Assembly (NCBI GenBank): GCA_002746305.1
Contig: NVWV01000013.1
Coordinates: forward strand, 1-64,000
Source of the DNA: Bacteroidota bacterium
Lineage (GTDB): Bacteria; Bacteroidota; Bacteroidia; NS11-12g; UBA9320
DNA: 64,000 nucleotides
Direction of reading: 5' to 3'
The notes below the pieces were generated by a model that saw only the letters and a list, made by a program, of their open reading frames with translations, was not told the origin of the DNA and searched no databases. Positions 1 to 8,385 of the stretch are shown here, piece after piece; position 1 is the stretch's first letter, and each line of letters starts with the position of its first letter. Made by a program: the position numbers and the translations under genes.

Positions 1-114
1 TTAAATGTTCAAGGTCTTCAGAAGTTGGATTTAAGTCACCTAGATTCTGGAATGTACTTTATAACTATCTCATCAGCTTCAGGAAGCAAACAAGTTAAAG
101 TGATCAAAAAATAA
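1..114 (+). CDS. C-terminal end of a T9SS-sorted surface protein (5' truncated by window)
   Basis: Frame 1 is open from the first base to a TAA at 112-114. It encodes a tail nearly identical to the end of the next gene: LDLSHLDSGMYF, then a short strand, then KQVKVIKK. This is the last part of a type A sorting domain, which directs proteins through the type IX secretion system to the cell surface. The body of the protein lies outside the window, so its function cannot be stated. The match to the following NHL-repeat protein continues into the downstream terminator, suggesting tandem duplicated genes. Confidence 0.85.
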   Translation, partial: LNVQGLQKLDLSHLDSGMYFITISSASGSKQVKVIKK

Positions 115-168
115 TACTGCTTAATTACCTAATTTTTTATATACGTTTCTACAATTGATAATTGTCTA

Positions 169-196
169 GAAAGCCGAGGATGTATCCTCGGCTTTC
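169..196 (+). terminator. Rho-independent terminator after the partial T9SS gene
   Basis: A 12-bp perfect stem (169-180 with 185-196) closes a TGTA loop and runs into a T-rich stretch. A related but more degenerate hairpin follows the next gene at 3465-3488. The remaining 195 bases up to 391 hold no convincing ORF. They contain only a weak imperfect hairpin around 315-341. Confidence 0.85.
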
Positions 197-391
197 TTTA
201 TTGGAGCTCTGTCTGCATTTTGACGACAAATTAGCAAAAAAAATAGAATTAAAACCTAATCAGGTGTGATAGCACTAGGATGTACTGGCGTGAATCCGCT
301 CATTTTTGGTGAATGTAGTAATCGTGGGTTTTTACGACTACTTATTTGTACTTCTTTAACTTACTAATTTTAAAATTACAACACTATAATC

Positions 392-3300
392 ATGAAAAAT
401 TTCACATTTTTAAACATTCTTTTTTTGAGTCTCTTATTTTTTGAAACTAGAGCACAAGAGGTCACTACTTTGGCTGGGAGTACTTCTGGTTATGTAGATG
501 GCACAGGTACTACAGCAAAGTTTAACAGTCCTCATGGAATGGCAGTGGATGCCAGTGGAAATGTATATGTGGCAGATCAGTCTAACCATAGGATTAGAAA
601 AATCACGCCAGCAGGAGAGGTCACTACTTTAGCTGGGAGTGGTGTTGCTGGCTATGCAGAAGGTACAGGTGTTGCGGCACAGTTTTGGAATCCCCGTGGA
701 GTGGCTGTGGATTCCAATGGGAATGTATATGTGGCAGATGCATTTAACCATAGGATTAGAAAGATCACGCCTGCCGGGGTAGTCACTACTTTTGCAGGAA
801 GTAGTTTTGGCGTTGCTAATGGTACAGGCACTGCAGCACAGTTTAATAGTCCTTATGGAGTAGCAGTAGATGCCGATGGCAATTTATACATTGGAGATAG
901 AGACAACCATAGGATTAGAAAAATTACCCCAGCGAGAGTAGTCACTACTTTAGCAGGGAGTACTTCTGGCTATGCAGATGGTGCAGGTACTGCAGCAAAG
1001 TTTTATAGTCCCCATGGAATAGCTGTGGATGATAGTGGAAATGTATATGTGGCAGATGCTGGTAACGAGAGGATCCGAAAAATCACGTCAGCAGGAGTGG
1101 TTACAACTTTAGCGGGGAGTAGTCAAGGCTTTGCAAATGATACAGGTACTGCAGCAAAGTTTAATAGTCCTTATGGAGTAGCAGTAGATGTCAGTGGGAA
1201 TGTATATGTGATAGATCTTTCTAACCATAGGATTAGAAAGATTACACTGCCCGTTCCTCCTCAAATTTGTGGAGTGGTGACGACTTTAGCAGGGAGTAGT
1301 GTTGGCTATGCTGATGGTGCGGGAGCAGCTGCACAGTTTGGGCATCCTAACGGAATTGCGGTAGATGGTAGTGGAAATGTATATGTAGCGGATAGAGATA
1401 ACCATAGAATCAGAAAAACCACTCTATCTGGGGTAGTTACTACTATAGCAGGGAGTAATCAAGGCTATGTAGATGGTGCAGGTACTGTAGCAAAGTTTTA
1501 TAGTCCCCATGGAATAGCTGTGGATGGCAGTGGGAATGTATATGTGGCAGATAGATATAACCATAAAATTAGAAAAATCACGTCAGCAGGAGTGGTTACA
1601 ACTTTAGCGGGGAGTAGTCAAGGTTATGCAAACGGTACAAGTACAGCCGCACAGTTTAATGAACCTAACGCAGTTGCGGTAGATGATAGTGGAAATGTAT
1701 ATGTGGCCGATGATAATAACAATAGGATTAGAAAAATCACCCCTGCAGGAGTGGTGACAACATTAGCAGGAAGTAGTCAAGGCTATGTGGATGGCACAGG
1801 TGCAGCCGCACGGTTTAGTCATCCTCGAGGAGTAGCGGTAGATGATAGTGGAAATGTGTACGTGGCAGACCATTTTAACCATAGAATCAGAAAAATCACC
1901 TCTGCAGGAATTGTTACTACCTTGGCAGGGAGTAGTCAAGGCTATTCAGACGGAACAGGGACTAATGCAAAATTTAATTTTCCTTATGGAGTGGCGGTAG
2001 ATGATAGTGGTAATGTGTATATAGCAGACTATTATAACCATAGAATCAGAAAAATCACCTCTGCAGGAATTGTTACTACCGAGGTAGGGAGTAGTAATGG
2101 CTATCTAGATGGGATAGGGACTGTGGTACAGTTTAGTAATCCCAAAGGAGTTGCATTAGATGCCAGTGGAAATATGTACGTGGCAGATGCTAATAACCAT
2201 AGAATCAGAAAAATAGCTTGTTATGATGATTGTAGCTATACAGGAACTTTACCTACAGAAGCAGGTACCACTCACACGGGGCTTTATACCAGTACCGATA
2301 CTAGTGGGTGGACACATTATTGTTCAGAAGGTGAGGAACTTCTTCTGAGCCTAAAAATAGGAACAAGTGGAGCGGTGGTAAATGCAGATGAAGTAGAGCT
2401 AAAAATAGGTGCTAACAAAACCTATAGTTATCTCGGGAATGATGGAGGTATGATCAATACTGGAAATAAGGGATATGTTCTGATGGATAGAAGATGGGAT
2501 GTAGATCCCACCACTCAACCCAGTAGTGGAAGTGTGGGTGTTCGATATTATTTCACACACGAGGAATACGATAGTTTGGCATCAACACTGTTAGTTCATG
2601 GTACGGCAGGAGCGTGGAAATCAACTGTTAGTTCTGTAACAGAACTAACTATGTATAAGGATACTAGTGGGACAGCTTATGCCGACCCCCATACCACCAA
2701 TGGTATAATCATCCTAAATGGGAGCACTCCAAACGATAGTGTTTGGGTACATAACGTCTTTAATTTTTCCAATCATCAAGCAGAGTTTACCATAACTTCA
2801 TTCTCCGGAGGCGGAGGAGGAAGTGGAGGAGGTGGAGGAGCTTCTATTGCACAACTTCCAGTAGAATTGATTTATTTTACGGCTCAAGCAACAAGCAATA
2901 CAGAAGCAAAACTAGATTGGGCTACCGCAACAGAACTCAATAATAGCCATTTTAACATAGAACGCAGTTACGATGGTGTAAACTTTGAATTCATTGGTAG
3001 CGTCATGGGAAATAATACTAGCAATGAAGTCTTAACCTACGACTATCTAGACGAGAAGATAGCTCTAGGAACACAATTGGTTTACTACAGACTGGGACAG
3101 GTAGATTACAATGGTTCCAGTCAATATAGTAAGATACATCCAGTAGAATTTGCAAAGAATAATGTAGGGTGGACAGATCTCCTAGGTGTTTATCCCAACC
3201 CTTTTACCTCTCAGGTTTATGTATATATGGGTGTTTATCAAAAAAATATTTCTATTTCAGTATCCAATATAGAAGGCAAACTTGTGATGCAAAGAGAAGT

Positions 3301-3415
3301 TGCAAATACTAAAAGCATCCAGAAATTGGATTTAAGTAACTTAGATTCGGGAATGTACTTTATTCAAATATCCTCGGCTAAAGCAACCAAACAAATTAAA
3401 GTGATTAAAAAATAG
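392..3415 (+). CDS. Secreted NHL-repeat beta-propeller protein with T9SS type A sorting domain
   Basis: A 1007-residue exported protein. Residues 1-22 form a signal peptide ending in RAQ. Residues 24 to about 608 are 11 NHL repeats of about 53 residues, each of the form VTTLAGSxxGYxDGTGxAAxF-P-GVAVDxSGNVYVADxxNHRIRKIT; these normally build beta-propellers used for binding. Repeat 5 carries an insertion of about seven residues containing PVPPQIC. Next come a domain of about 190 residues that I do not recognise, a glycine-rich linker (SGGGGGSGGGGG), and a fibronectin-like module beginning LPVELIYFTA that is common in Bacteroidota surface proteins. The C-terminal sorting domain runs from YPNPF to KVIKK. 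The ligand is unknown; adhesion or substrate binding at the cell surface is an inference. Confidence 0.9.
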   Translation: MKNFTFLNILFLSLLFFETRAQEVTTLAGSTSGYVDGTGTTAKFNSPHGMAVDASGNVYVADQSNHRIRKITPAGEVTTLAGSGVAGYAEGTGVAAQFWNPRGVAVDSNGNVYVADAFNHRIRKITPAGVVTTFAGSSFGVANGTGTAAQFNSPYGVAVDADGNLYIGDRDNHRIRKITPARVVTTLAGSTSGYADGAGTAAKFYSPHGIAVDDSGNVYVADAGNERIRKITSAGVVTTLAGSSQGFANDTGTAAKFNSPYGVAVDVSGNVYVIDLSNHRIRKITLPVPPQICGVVTTLAGSSVGYADGAGAAAQFGHPNGIAVDGSGNVYVADRDNHRIRKTTLSGVVTTIAGSNQGYVDGAGTVAKFYSPHGIAVDGSGNVYVADRYNHKIRKITSAGVVTTLAGSSQGYANGTSTAAQFNEPNAVAVDDSGNVYVADDNNNRIRKITPAGVVTTLAGSSQGYVDGTGAAARFSHPRGVAVDDSGNVYVADHFNHRIRKITSAGIVTTLAGSSQGYSDGTGTNAKFNFPYGVAVDDSGNVYIADYYNHRIRKITSAGIVTTEVGSSNGYLDGIGTVVQFSNPKGVALDASGNMYVADANNHRIRKIACYDDCSYTGTLPTEAGTTHTGLYTSTDTSGWTHYCSEGEELLLSLKIGTSGAVVNADEVELKIGANKTYSYLGNDGGMINTGNKGYVLMDRRWDVDPTTQPSSGSVGVRYYFTHEEYDSLASTLLVHGTAGAWKSTVSSVTELTMYKDTSGTAYADPHTTNGIIILNGSTPNDSVWVHNVFNFSNHQAEFTITSFSGGGGGSGGGGGASIAQLPVELIYFTAQATSNTEAKLDWATATELNNSHFNIERSYDGVNFEFIGSVMGNNTSNEVLTYDYLDEKIALGTQLVYYRLGQVDYNGSSQYSKIHPVEFAKNNVGWTDLLGVYPNPFTSQVYVYMGVYQKNISISVSNIEGKLVMQREVANTKSIQKLDLSNLDSGMYFIQISSAKATKQIKVIKK
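461..2217 (+). repeat. Eleven tandem 159-bp coding repeats (NHL units)
   Basis: The NHL repeats are also recognisable at the DNA level. Near-identical blocks such as ggaaatgtatatgtggcaga recur roughly every 159 bases. Units 4 and 7 share long stretches, as do units 9 and 10, so some were probably copied recently or homogenised by recombination. Unit 5 is longer than the rest. Copy-number variation between strains is an expected consequence but cannot be seen here. Confidence 0.85.
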
Positions 3416-3464
3416 GTGCTATAGTAAAGCACTGCTGTTCTAACTATTACTGCCAATTAAAAGG

Positions 3465-3488
3465 AAGCTGGGGATTTATCCTCGGCTT
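3465..3488 (+). terminator. Rho-independent terminator after the NHL gene
   Basis: A 10-bp stem with two G-T wobbles (3465-3474 with 3479-3488) is followed by a run of T. Stem and flank (cctcggctt, then tttattggag) match the terminator at 169-196, so the duplication of the neighbouring genes includes their 3' ends. Confidence 0.75.
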
Positions 3489-3520
3489 TTTTTATTGGAG
3501 AGTTTGGTGGGTCGTCCATA

Positions 3521-3543
3521 CTTCGACTGCCGCTCAGCATGAC
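3521..3543. repeat. Possible dispersed repeat fragment
   Basis: The stretch beginning cttcgactgccgctcagcat lies in the gap after the NHL gene, outside any gene. It resembles a short intergenic repeat seen in many Bacteroidota genomes, by recollection of similar strings. Only one copy exists in this window, so the repeat status is unproven. Confidence 0.3.
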
Positions 3544-3577
3544 TATAACTAGTAATTATCACCCAATAACTATCAGG

Positions 3578-3892
3578 TCAAGTAGTATTAATAATTTTTC
3601 TTCTTTTTCTTCTAATAAAGACCAAAAAGCCTAAAACTAGACCAATTAATGCAAGTTCAATTTTAAAGGGGAATTGAGTATATGAATAGCCCAAATCTTC
3701 ATATTTGTTAGTGGTCTCTTCATAGATCCCATCGGGGACTCCTTCCCATCCCAGCCAACCAGTAGAATGATCTTCATCTCCCCAATACAATTCTTTGGTA
3801 ATATGGTTGACACGCAGGTAGTCTACTGTTGCAAATGTGCTGAATGCAGCAAAGCAACCAGCAAGTAATGCGATAAGTCTGGTCTTGAACAT
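3578..3892 (-). CDS. Small membrane protein of unknown function
   Basis: A 104-residue protein. The N-terminus (about residues 1-21) is a signal peptide or membrane anchor. A polar middle is rich in Trp, Gly and acidic residues (YWGDEDHSTGWLGWEG). A second hydrophobic segment near residues 77-93 ends in a basic tail, FIRRKRRK. This suggests an exported domain anchored at its C-terminus, but the fold is not recognised. It lies downstream of the AraC regulator on the same strand with a 48-base gap and may be cotranscribed with it. Confidence 0.6.
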   Translation of the reverse strand: MFKTRLIALLAGCFAAFSTFATVDYLRVNHITKELYWGDEDHSTGWLGWEGVPDGIYEETTNKYEDLGYSYTQFPFKIELALIGLVLGFLVFIRRKRRKIINTT

Positions 3893-3940
3893 GATTTATT
3901 TATCCTTTTCTAGTTAATTGTTATGTCTGTTCGCAATAAG

Positions 3941-4762
3941 CTATACCAGACTCATTTCAAATTTCTTTGGTGTTACACCGTATTTCTTTTTAAAAGCATC
4001 AATAAAGTGACTCACGTTGGTGTAGCCCAGTTGATCTGCTATTTCTGCAATTTGAAACTCACGTCTTAAGATGAGTTCTCTTGCTTTGCTCATTTTGTAA
4101 TCTTTTAAAAAACTATGGATTGTTTTTCCATAGATTTCCTTAAAACCTGTTTTGAGATTATGCTCGTTTAATGTAACTTCTTTGGCAAGTTCTTTTATCG
4201 TGGGAGCATTTTGGAGATCTTTGATAAGAAACTCTTTGGCATTTCTCACTTTGGTTACATTTTCCTTTTGGTTAAGGAAAGGGCATTTATAGGCTGTTTG
4301 TCTGCGGGAAGCATTGAAGTAGTCATCTAAAATCGCGTACTTTTTAGCCTCTTTAAGTAACATGTTGTTTTGGTTTTCTACCATCTCATGAATACATCTC
4401 TTTACCGTAGTGCTTGCTTCTTCAAAGTGATGGTATTGTTCTTTTTCGAAAATTGCCGCTTGAGAAAAATTGAGTTCGTCTGTACCCTGTGCAATGATGT
4501 GATGCAGCGTGTCAATGGACAATTTAATAACACATAAAGGAGTGTTTTTTTTAGCTACAAAAGCAAGGTCAAAACTTCGTTTCTGGTCATAGAAAAGATA
4601 AACCGAGTGAGGAGGTAAGGGCACACTACGTTGCCCCATTGGCATCTCGACACCATTCTTATGAGTCATAAATAAGCAAATAGAACCATTGACAAAGTGA
4701 TAGGCTGTAGGTGCTTCGCTTATTTGTAAAATCTGTAAGTCAATGGACTGTGATTCGTTCAT
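3941..4762 (-). CDS. AraC-family transcriptional regulator (PchR-like)
   Basis: A 273-residue regulator. The N-terminal sensing half is diverged. Residues from about 170 to 270 hold the paired helix-turn-helix DNA-binding domain of the AraC family, including the conserved ending IAEIADQLGYTNVSHFIDAFKKKYGVTPKKF. The preceding LKTGFKEIYGKTIHSFLKDYKM segment resembles PchR-type regulators of siderophore and iron uptake. It is transcribed divergently from the HmuY-like/TonB receptor operon, which it probably controls. A TATTTTTG promoter box lies 21 bases before the start, and a 15-bp palindrome sits in the shared promoter region. Confidence 0.85.
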   Translation of the reverse strand: MNESQSIDLQILQISEAPTAYHFVNGSICLFMTHKNGVEMPMGQRSVPLPPHSVYLFYDQKRSFDLAFVAKKNTPLCVIKLSIDTLHHIIAQGTDELNFSQAAIFEKEQYHHFEEASTTVKRCIHEMVENQNNMLLKEAKKYAILDDYFNASRRQTAYKCPFLNQKENVTKVRNAKEFLIKDLQNAPTIKELAKEVTLNEHNLKTGFKEIYGKTIHSFLKDYKMSKARELILRREFQIAEIADQLGYTNVSHFIDAFKKKYGVTPKKFEMSLV

Positions 4763-4783
4763 TTTGGGCTATTTATTTCGAAA

Positions 4784-4791
4784 CAAAAATA
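4784..4791 (-). promoter_or_regulatory. -7 promoter box of the AraC regulator
   Basis: TATTTTTG on the minus strand fits the Bacteroidota -7 consensus TAnnTTTG. It lies 21 bases upstream of the regulator start codon. Confidence 0.5.
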
Positions 4792-4807
4792 AAACAAAAT
4801 TGACTAA

Positions 4808-4822
4808 AATCACTAAGTGATT
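4808..4822. promoter_or_regulatory. 15-bp perfect palindrome between AraC gene and haem/iron operon
   Basis: AATCACTAAGTGATT is a perfect inverted repeat around a central A, in the 187-base gap between the divergent genes. A weaker one (TATGA, six bases, TCATA) follows at 4842-4857. Such a site could be an operator for the adjacent regulator or for an iron-responsive repressor. The sequence does not show which. Confidence 0.45.
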
Positions 4823-4949
4823 GATATTGAGCACTTTTGTTTATGACAGAAATCATACGCTATTTTCATTATGGGGTATTTTTATTTCTTATTTGGTTAT
4901 TTAGTAATCTGTTCCTATGTCACATTTGCAGTATAATAAATTAACAGAA

Positions 4950-6179
4950 ATGAATAAAATTTTTACAAGTGTTTTAGTCTTACTCGCATTCGTAGCAAAT
5001 GCACAGACGGCGGATTCCGCACTCTCAAATGGGGGGGCAATAGATGTTTATTACGATTTTGAAACTGGTGTCAAAACCAACGTTAATCGTACATCTTGGG
5101 ACATAGGACTAGCTTCAAATCCTAGAAGTTCAAGTATCATCATTAATGAGAACGCAGGTGTAGAACTATACTTATATGGCTCAGATACTTCAATGTGGAG
5201 TACTGTGGATACAACAGGTTTTGCTTTTACGAATATCTATAACTCAGAAGAGTCGTGGGCTGCGGGTGCATTTTCTAATCAAGGTACTACGCATCCAGAT
5301 TATGGATGGGGTATTTATGATGGGAATACTCATGACATTAACGGAAATCGAATTTTTATTATAAAAACACAAGGTGGTGATTACCTCAAAGTGGTAATTG
5401 ATAAAATGGCTGCTGCCACAGGTATTTATACTTTTAGAACTGCGAAATTGGATGGTAGTGACTTTAAAGAATATGCATACTCTAAATCTCAAGCGGAGTC
5501 TAAAGACAAAAATTTCGCATTACTTAATCTTTCAACTGGAGACTATACTTACACGAATCCAGATGCAAAAGATTGGGATGTAGTATTTACCAAGTATATC
5601 ACTTTTGTACAACAAGGGCCAAATTCTAGATATATGGCTGTAGGTGGATTAAAAATCAACGATGGATATGATGTAGCTGAAAGAGACGGGGTGGATGTAA
5701 GTGATGATGATACTTCTTCACTTTCTTGGAATACTGATATTACTGAAATAGGCTACGATTGGAAATCATTTGATCTAAATACTAGCTCTTATACTATGGT
5801 TGCTGATAGAGCATATTTTATAAGAACATCCAACGGAGCCGTTTGGAAATTGTGGTTCACTAATTATACGGTAGGTACTGCTAACTACTACTTTAATACT
5901 AAACTGATTAAAGAGGGAACAGCTTCAATTAAAAAATATACCAAGTTGAATACGATGGTTTATCCTAATCCTAGTTCTGATGCATTTAACATCAATAACG
6001 GAGAAAAGGAAGCATTAACTGTGACACTACTGAACACGCAAGGTGTTACTGTGTTGGAGTCTAATGTAAATGCATTTTCAACTACTTCAATAAGTACTTT
6101 GGAGTTGTCGAAAGGTGTTTATTTCTTAAGATTAAATACTACAAATGCTACAAGTACGCAAAGAGTAATCTTTGAATAG
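4950..6179 (+). CDS. HmuY-like haem-binding surface protein with T9SS sorting domain
   Basis: I choose the ATG at 4950. It gives a clean signal peptide (MNKIFTSVLVLLAFVANAQ) and lies downstream of a promoter-like CACATTTG at 4921-4928, whereas an in-frame ATG at 4917 lies upstream of that element. The 409-residue protein has two stretches typical of the HmuY family: DVYYDFETG followed by TSWDIGL near the N-terminus, and GYDWKSFDL followed by AYFIRTSNGAVWKLWF near residue 310. HmuY proteins bind haem outside the cell for a partner TonB receptor. Residues from about 340 (YPNPSSDAF) are a T9SS sorting domain, so it is probably secreted or surface attached. First gene of the operon; the haem ligand is inferred from the family. 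Confidence 0.8.
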   Translation: MNKIFTSVLVLLAFVANAQTADSALSNGGAIDVYYDFETGVKTNVNRTSWDIGLASNPRSSSIIINENAGVELYLYGSDTSMWSTVDTTGFAFTNIYNSEESWAAGAFSNQGTTHPDYGWGIYDGNTHDINGNRIFIIKTQGGDYLKVVIDKMAAATGIYTFRTAKLDGSDFKEYAYSKSQAESKDKNFALLNLSTGDYTYTNPDAKDWDVVFTKYITFVQQGPNSRYMAVGGLKINDGYDVAERDGVDVSDDDTSSLSWNTDITEIGYDWKSFDLNTSSYTMVADRAYFIRTSNGAVWKLWFTNYTVGTANYYFNTKLIKEGTASIKKYTKLNTMVYPNPSSDAFNINNGEKEALTVTLLNTQGVTVLESNVNAFSTTSISTLELSKGVYFLRLNTTNATSTQRVIFE

Positions 6180-8385
6180 TAAGATCTACATATTGGTTAT
6201 TAGTTTGATGTTTGTCCCTGCACTCTTGTGGGGACAAACTTCTATTACGGTAGTAGATACTGAGACTAAATTGCCACAACCATGTACCATTTTTTATGTA
6301 AATAGTACAAATGATAGTATTTCTGAAACATCTGGCGTGGGATTGTTTTTATTGGATATTTTAAAGGATCAAGAAATTCTAATTCTATCGGGTAAAGATG
6401 TTGAAAGCAAAAGACTTTTTGTTAAGCAAAATAGTAAGTACAGGGTAGAACTTAAAACTTCATTTGGTGTTCAAGTTTTAGGAGATGTCATTGTAACTGA
6501 CATTCACTCTAAAAAAACATTGAGTAATACAGTCCTCAATATTTCTAAGATTAGTGCAAAACGCATCGAAGAACTGGGAGCGGTAGATTTACGTGATGCT
6601 TTAACTTTTGAGAATAATATTAGAATTAGTAGAGATAACGCAATAGGTTCAGCGGGTCTTACCATGATGGGCATTGGTGGAGATAATGTAAAGCTACTCA
6701 TTGATGGTGTTCCTGTAATAGGAAGGTTGTTTAATCAATTGGATTTGGAACAATTTAATCTTGAAAATACCAAACAAATAGAGGTGATAAAGGGTCCTAT
6801 GTCTGTGATATATGGTAGTAATGCTTTGGCAGGTACCATTAATATTATAACCAATAATACAAATGCCAAACCACGGATTAACTTGAATGCCAATTATGAA
6901 TCAGATGGCCAGTACAATCTAACAGGTACAGCTTCCAAATCCTTTAAAAATCACTATTTCACTTTAAGTGGGGGTAGAATGATGTTTACAGGATGGAGTG
7001 CTGAAGGCATAGACAGAACCTTTGATTGGATTCCAAAAGAGCAATATACAGGTCGTATACAGTACAGTTATACCCATAAGAGTGCTAAAATAAATGTGCG
7101 AAGCGAGTTGCTTAGTTCTAAACTTATAGCTAGAGGCACACCCTTATTGCCTTATCAAGAATCTGCAGTCGATCAGGTGTATACCAACAAGCGATTTGAC
7201 AATAGTTTAAGTTATGAGAACAAAATAGGAGAGTCGAGTATACAAATGATTCTAGGGAACAACTATTTTAATAGGACAAAGAATAAGTACTTTAAAAATC
7301 TAGTTTCGCTGGAGGAAACTTTGGTTCCCGGAGCTGCAGAACAAGATACGCAGACATTCAATGCTTCTGTATTCAGAGCTATATATGGTTTTGACAAGAA
7401 AAAGACCAAAGGAGTTGAAACGTTGATTGGTTTTGATGGCAACTATGAATTAGGCACTGGTGATAGAATAAGTGGTGGGAGTAAGGATCAATTGGACGCC
7501 GCCTTATTTGCAAGTGCAGAGAAAAAGATAACTAGCTTTTTATTGCTCAGAGGAGGTTTGCGATATGCTCATAATTCTGCTTTTCAGGCTCCATTACTAT
7601 ATTCTGTACAATCAAGGTTTAACTTGAACAAGTCACAGATCCTCAAACTTGCTTATGGTAAAGGTTTTAGAGCTCCTTCATTAAAAGAATTATATTTAGA
7701 CTTCAATGATAGTCGACATGAGGTGTTTGGAAATGCAGATTTAATGTCAGAGACGTCACATTCATTTACAGGGTCTTACACGAAATATCTAGCCAAAGGT
7801 AAAGCACATTACAGCACTACCATTGATGGTTTTTACAATACGATTGCCAATAAAATTGAACTTATCGTAACAGGTCCTGTTCAGGCAAGGTATGGTAATA
7901 TAGGCAGGTACCAATCTGTAGGGGGAGATATAAGTCAAAAGGTGTTGTACAAAGACTTTGGATTGAACGCTTCCTTCAATTATACGGGTATCTACAACGG
8001 AATAGAAGGAACAAAAAAGAACTTTTTCTTTTCTCCTCAGGTGGTACTTAATCCAACCTATACTCTTAGGAAAAAAGACTTTTCCGTAAATGTATTTTTC
8101 AATTACTTCGGGGCAGTATCACGTGTATTTAGTAACTCAGATAGTGCAGATATAAATATACAAGAACAGGATGCCTATTCAATGATGGACTTAACTGTAA
8201 ACAAAACATTGTTGAACAAACAACTTAGAATAGGAGCAGGAATTCGAAATCTATTGAATGTGGTCAATGTAAATTCAAATACTACTGAAGTAGGTGCACA
8301 TACACCGAGTACTACTTTTATCTCTGTAAGTCCAGGAAGGACATTTTTTATAAACGTAAGATATGAATTATTTAAGCAAGATTAG
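6172..8385 (+). CDS. TonB-dependent outer-membrane receptor, probably for haem or an iron complex
   Basis: A 737-residue receptor that starts at a TTG overlapping the previous stop codon by 8 bases, indicating translational coupling. It has a signal peptide (to WGQ at 22) and a short carboxypeptidase-regulatory-like domain to about residue 100. The plug domain (LRDALTFENNIRISRDNA, LLIDGVPVIGR, IEVIKGPMSVIYGSNALAGTINI) is followed by a beta-barrel ending in an aromatic-rich strand. Such receptors import ligands using TonB energy. The flanking HmuY-like proteins point to haem. No inner-membrane haem transporter lies in the window. Confidence 0.9.
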   Translation: MNSKIYILVISLMFVPALLWGQTSITVVDTETKLPQPCTIFYVNSTNDSISETSGVGLFLLDILKDQEILILSGKDVESKRLFVKQNSKYRVELKTSFGVQVLGDVIVTDIHSKKTLSNTVLNISKISAKRIEELGAVDLRDALTFENNIRISRDNAIGSAGLTMMGIGGDNVKLLIDGVPVIGRLFNQLDLEQFNLENTKQIEVIKGPMSVIYGSNALAGTINIITNNTNAKPRINLNANYESDGQYNLTGTASKSFKNHYFTLSGGRMMFTGWSAEGIDRTFDWIPKEQYTGRIQYSYTHKSAKINVRSELLSSKLIARGTPLLPYQESAVDQVYTNKRFDNSLSYENKIGESSIQMILGNNYFNRTKNKYFKNLVSLEETLVPGAAEQDTQTFNASVFRAIYGFDKKKTKGVETLIGFDGNYELGTGDRISGGSKDQLDAALFASAEKKITSFLLLRGGLRYAHNSAFQAPLLYSVQSRFNLNKSQILKLAYGKGFRAPSLKELYLDFNDSRHEVFGNADLMSETSHSFTGSYTKYLAKGKAHYSTTIDGFYNTIANKIELIVTGPVQARYGNIGRYQSVGGDISQKVLYKDFGLNASFNYTGIYNGIEGTKKNFFFSPQVVLNPTYTLRKKDFSVNVFFNYFGAVSRVFSNSDSADINIQEQDAYSMMDLTVNKTLLNKQLRIGAGIRNLLNVVNVNSNTTEVGAHTPSTTFISVSPGRTFFINVRYELFKQD

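Noticed and set aside
461..2217. Regular repeats as a CRISPR array
   Set aside because: The 159-bp units are translated NHL repeats in one open frame, with no short repeat/unique spacer structure.
4917..4949. Upstream ATG of the HmuY-like T9SS protein
   Set aside because: It adds 11 polar residues before a perfect signal peptide and lies before a promoter-like CACATTTG.
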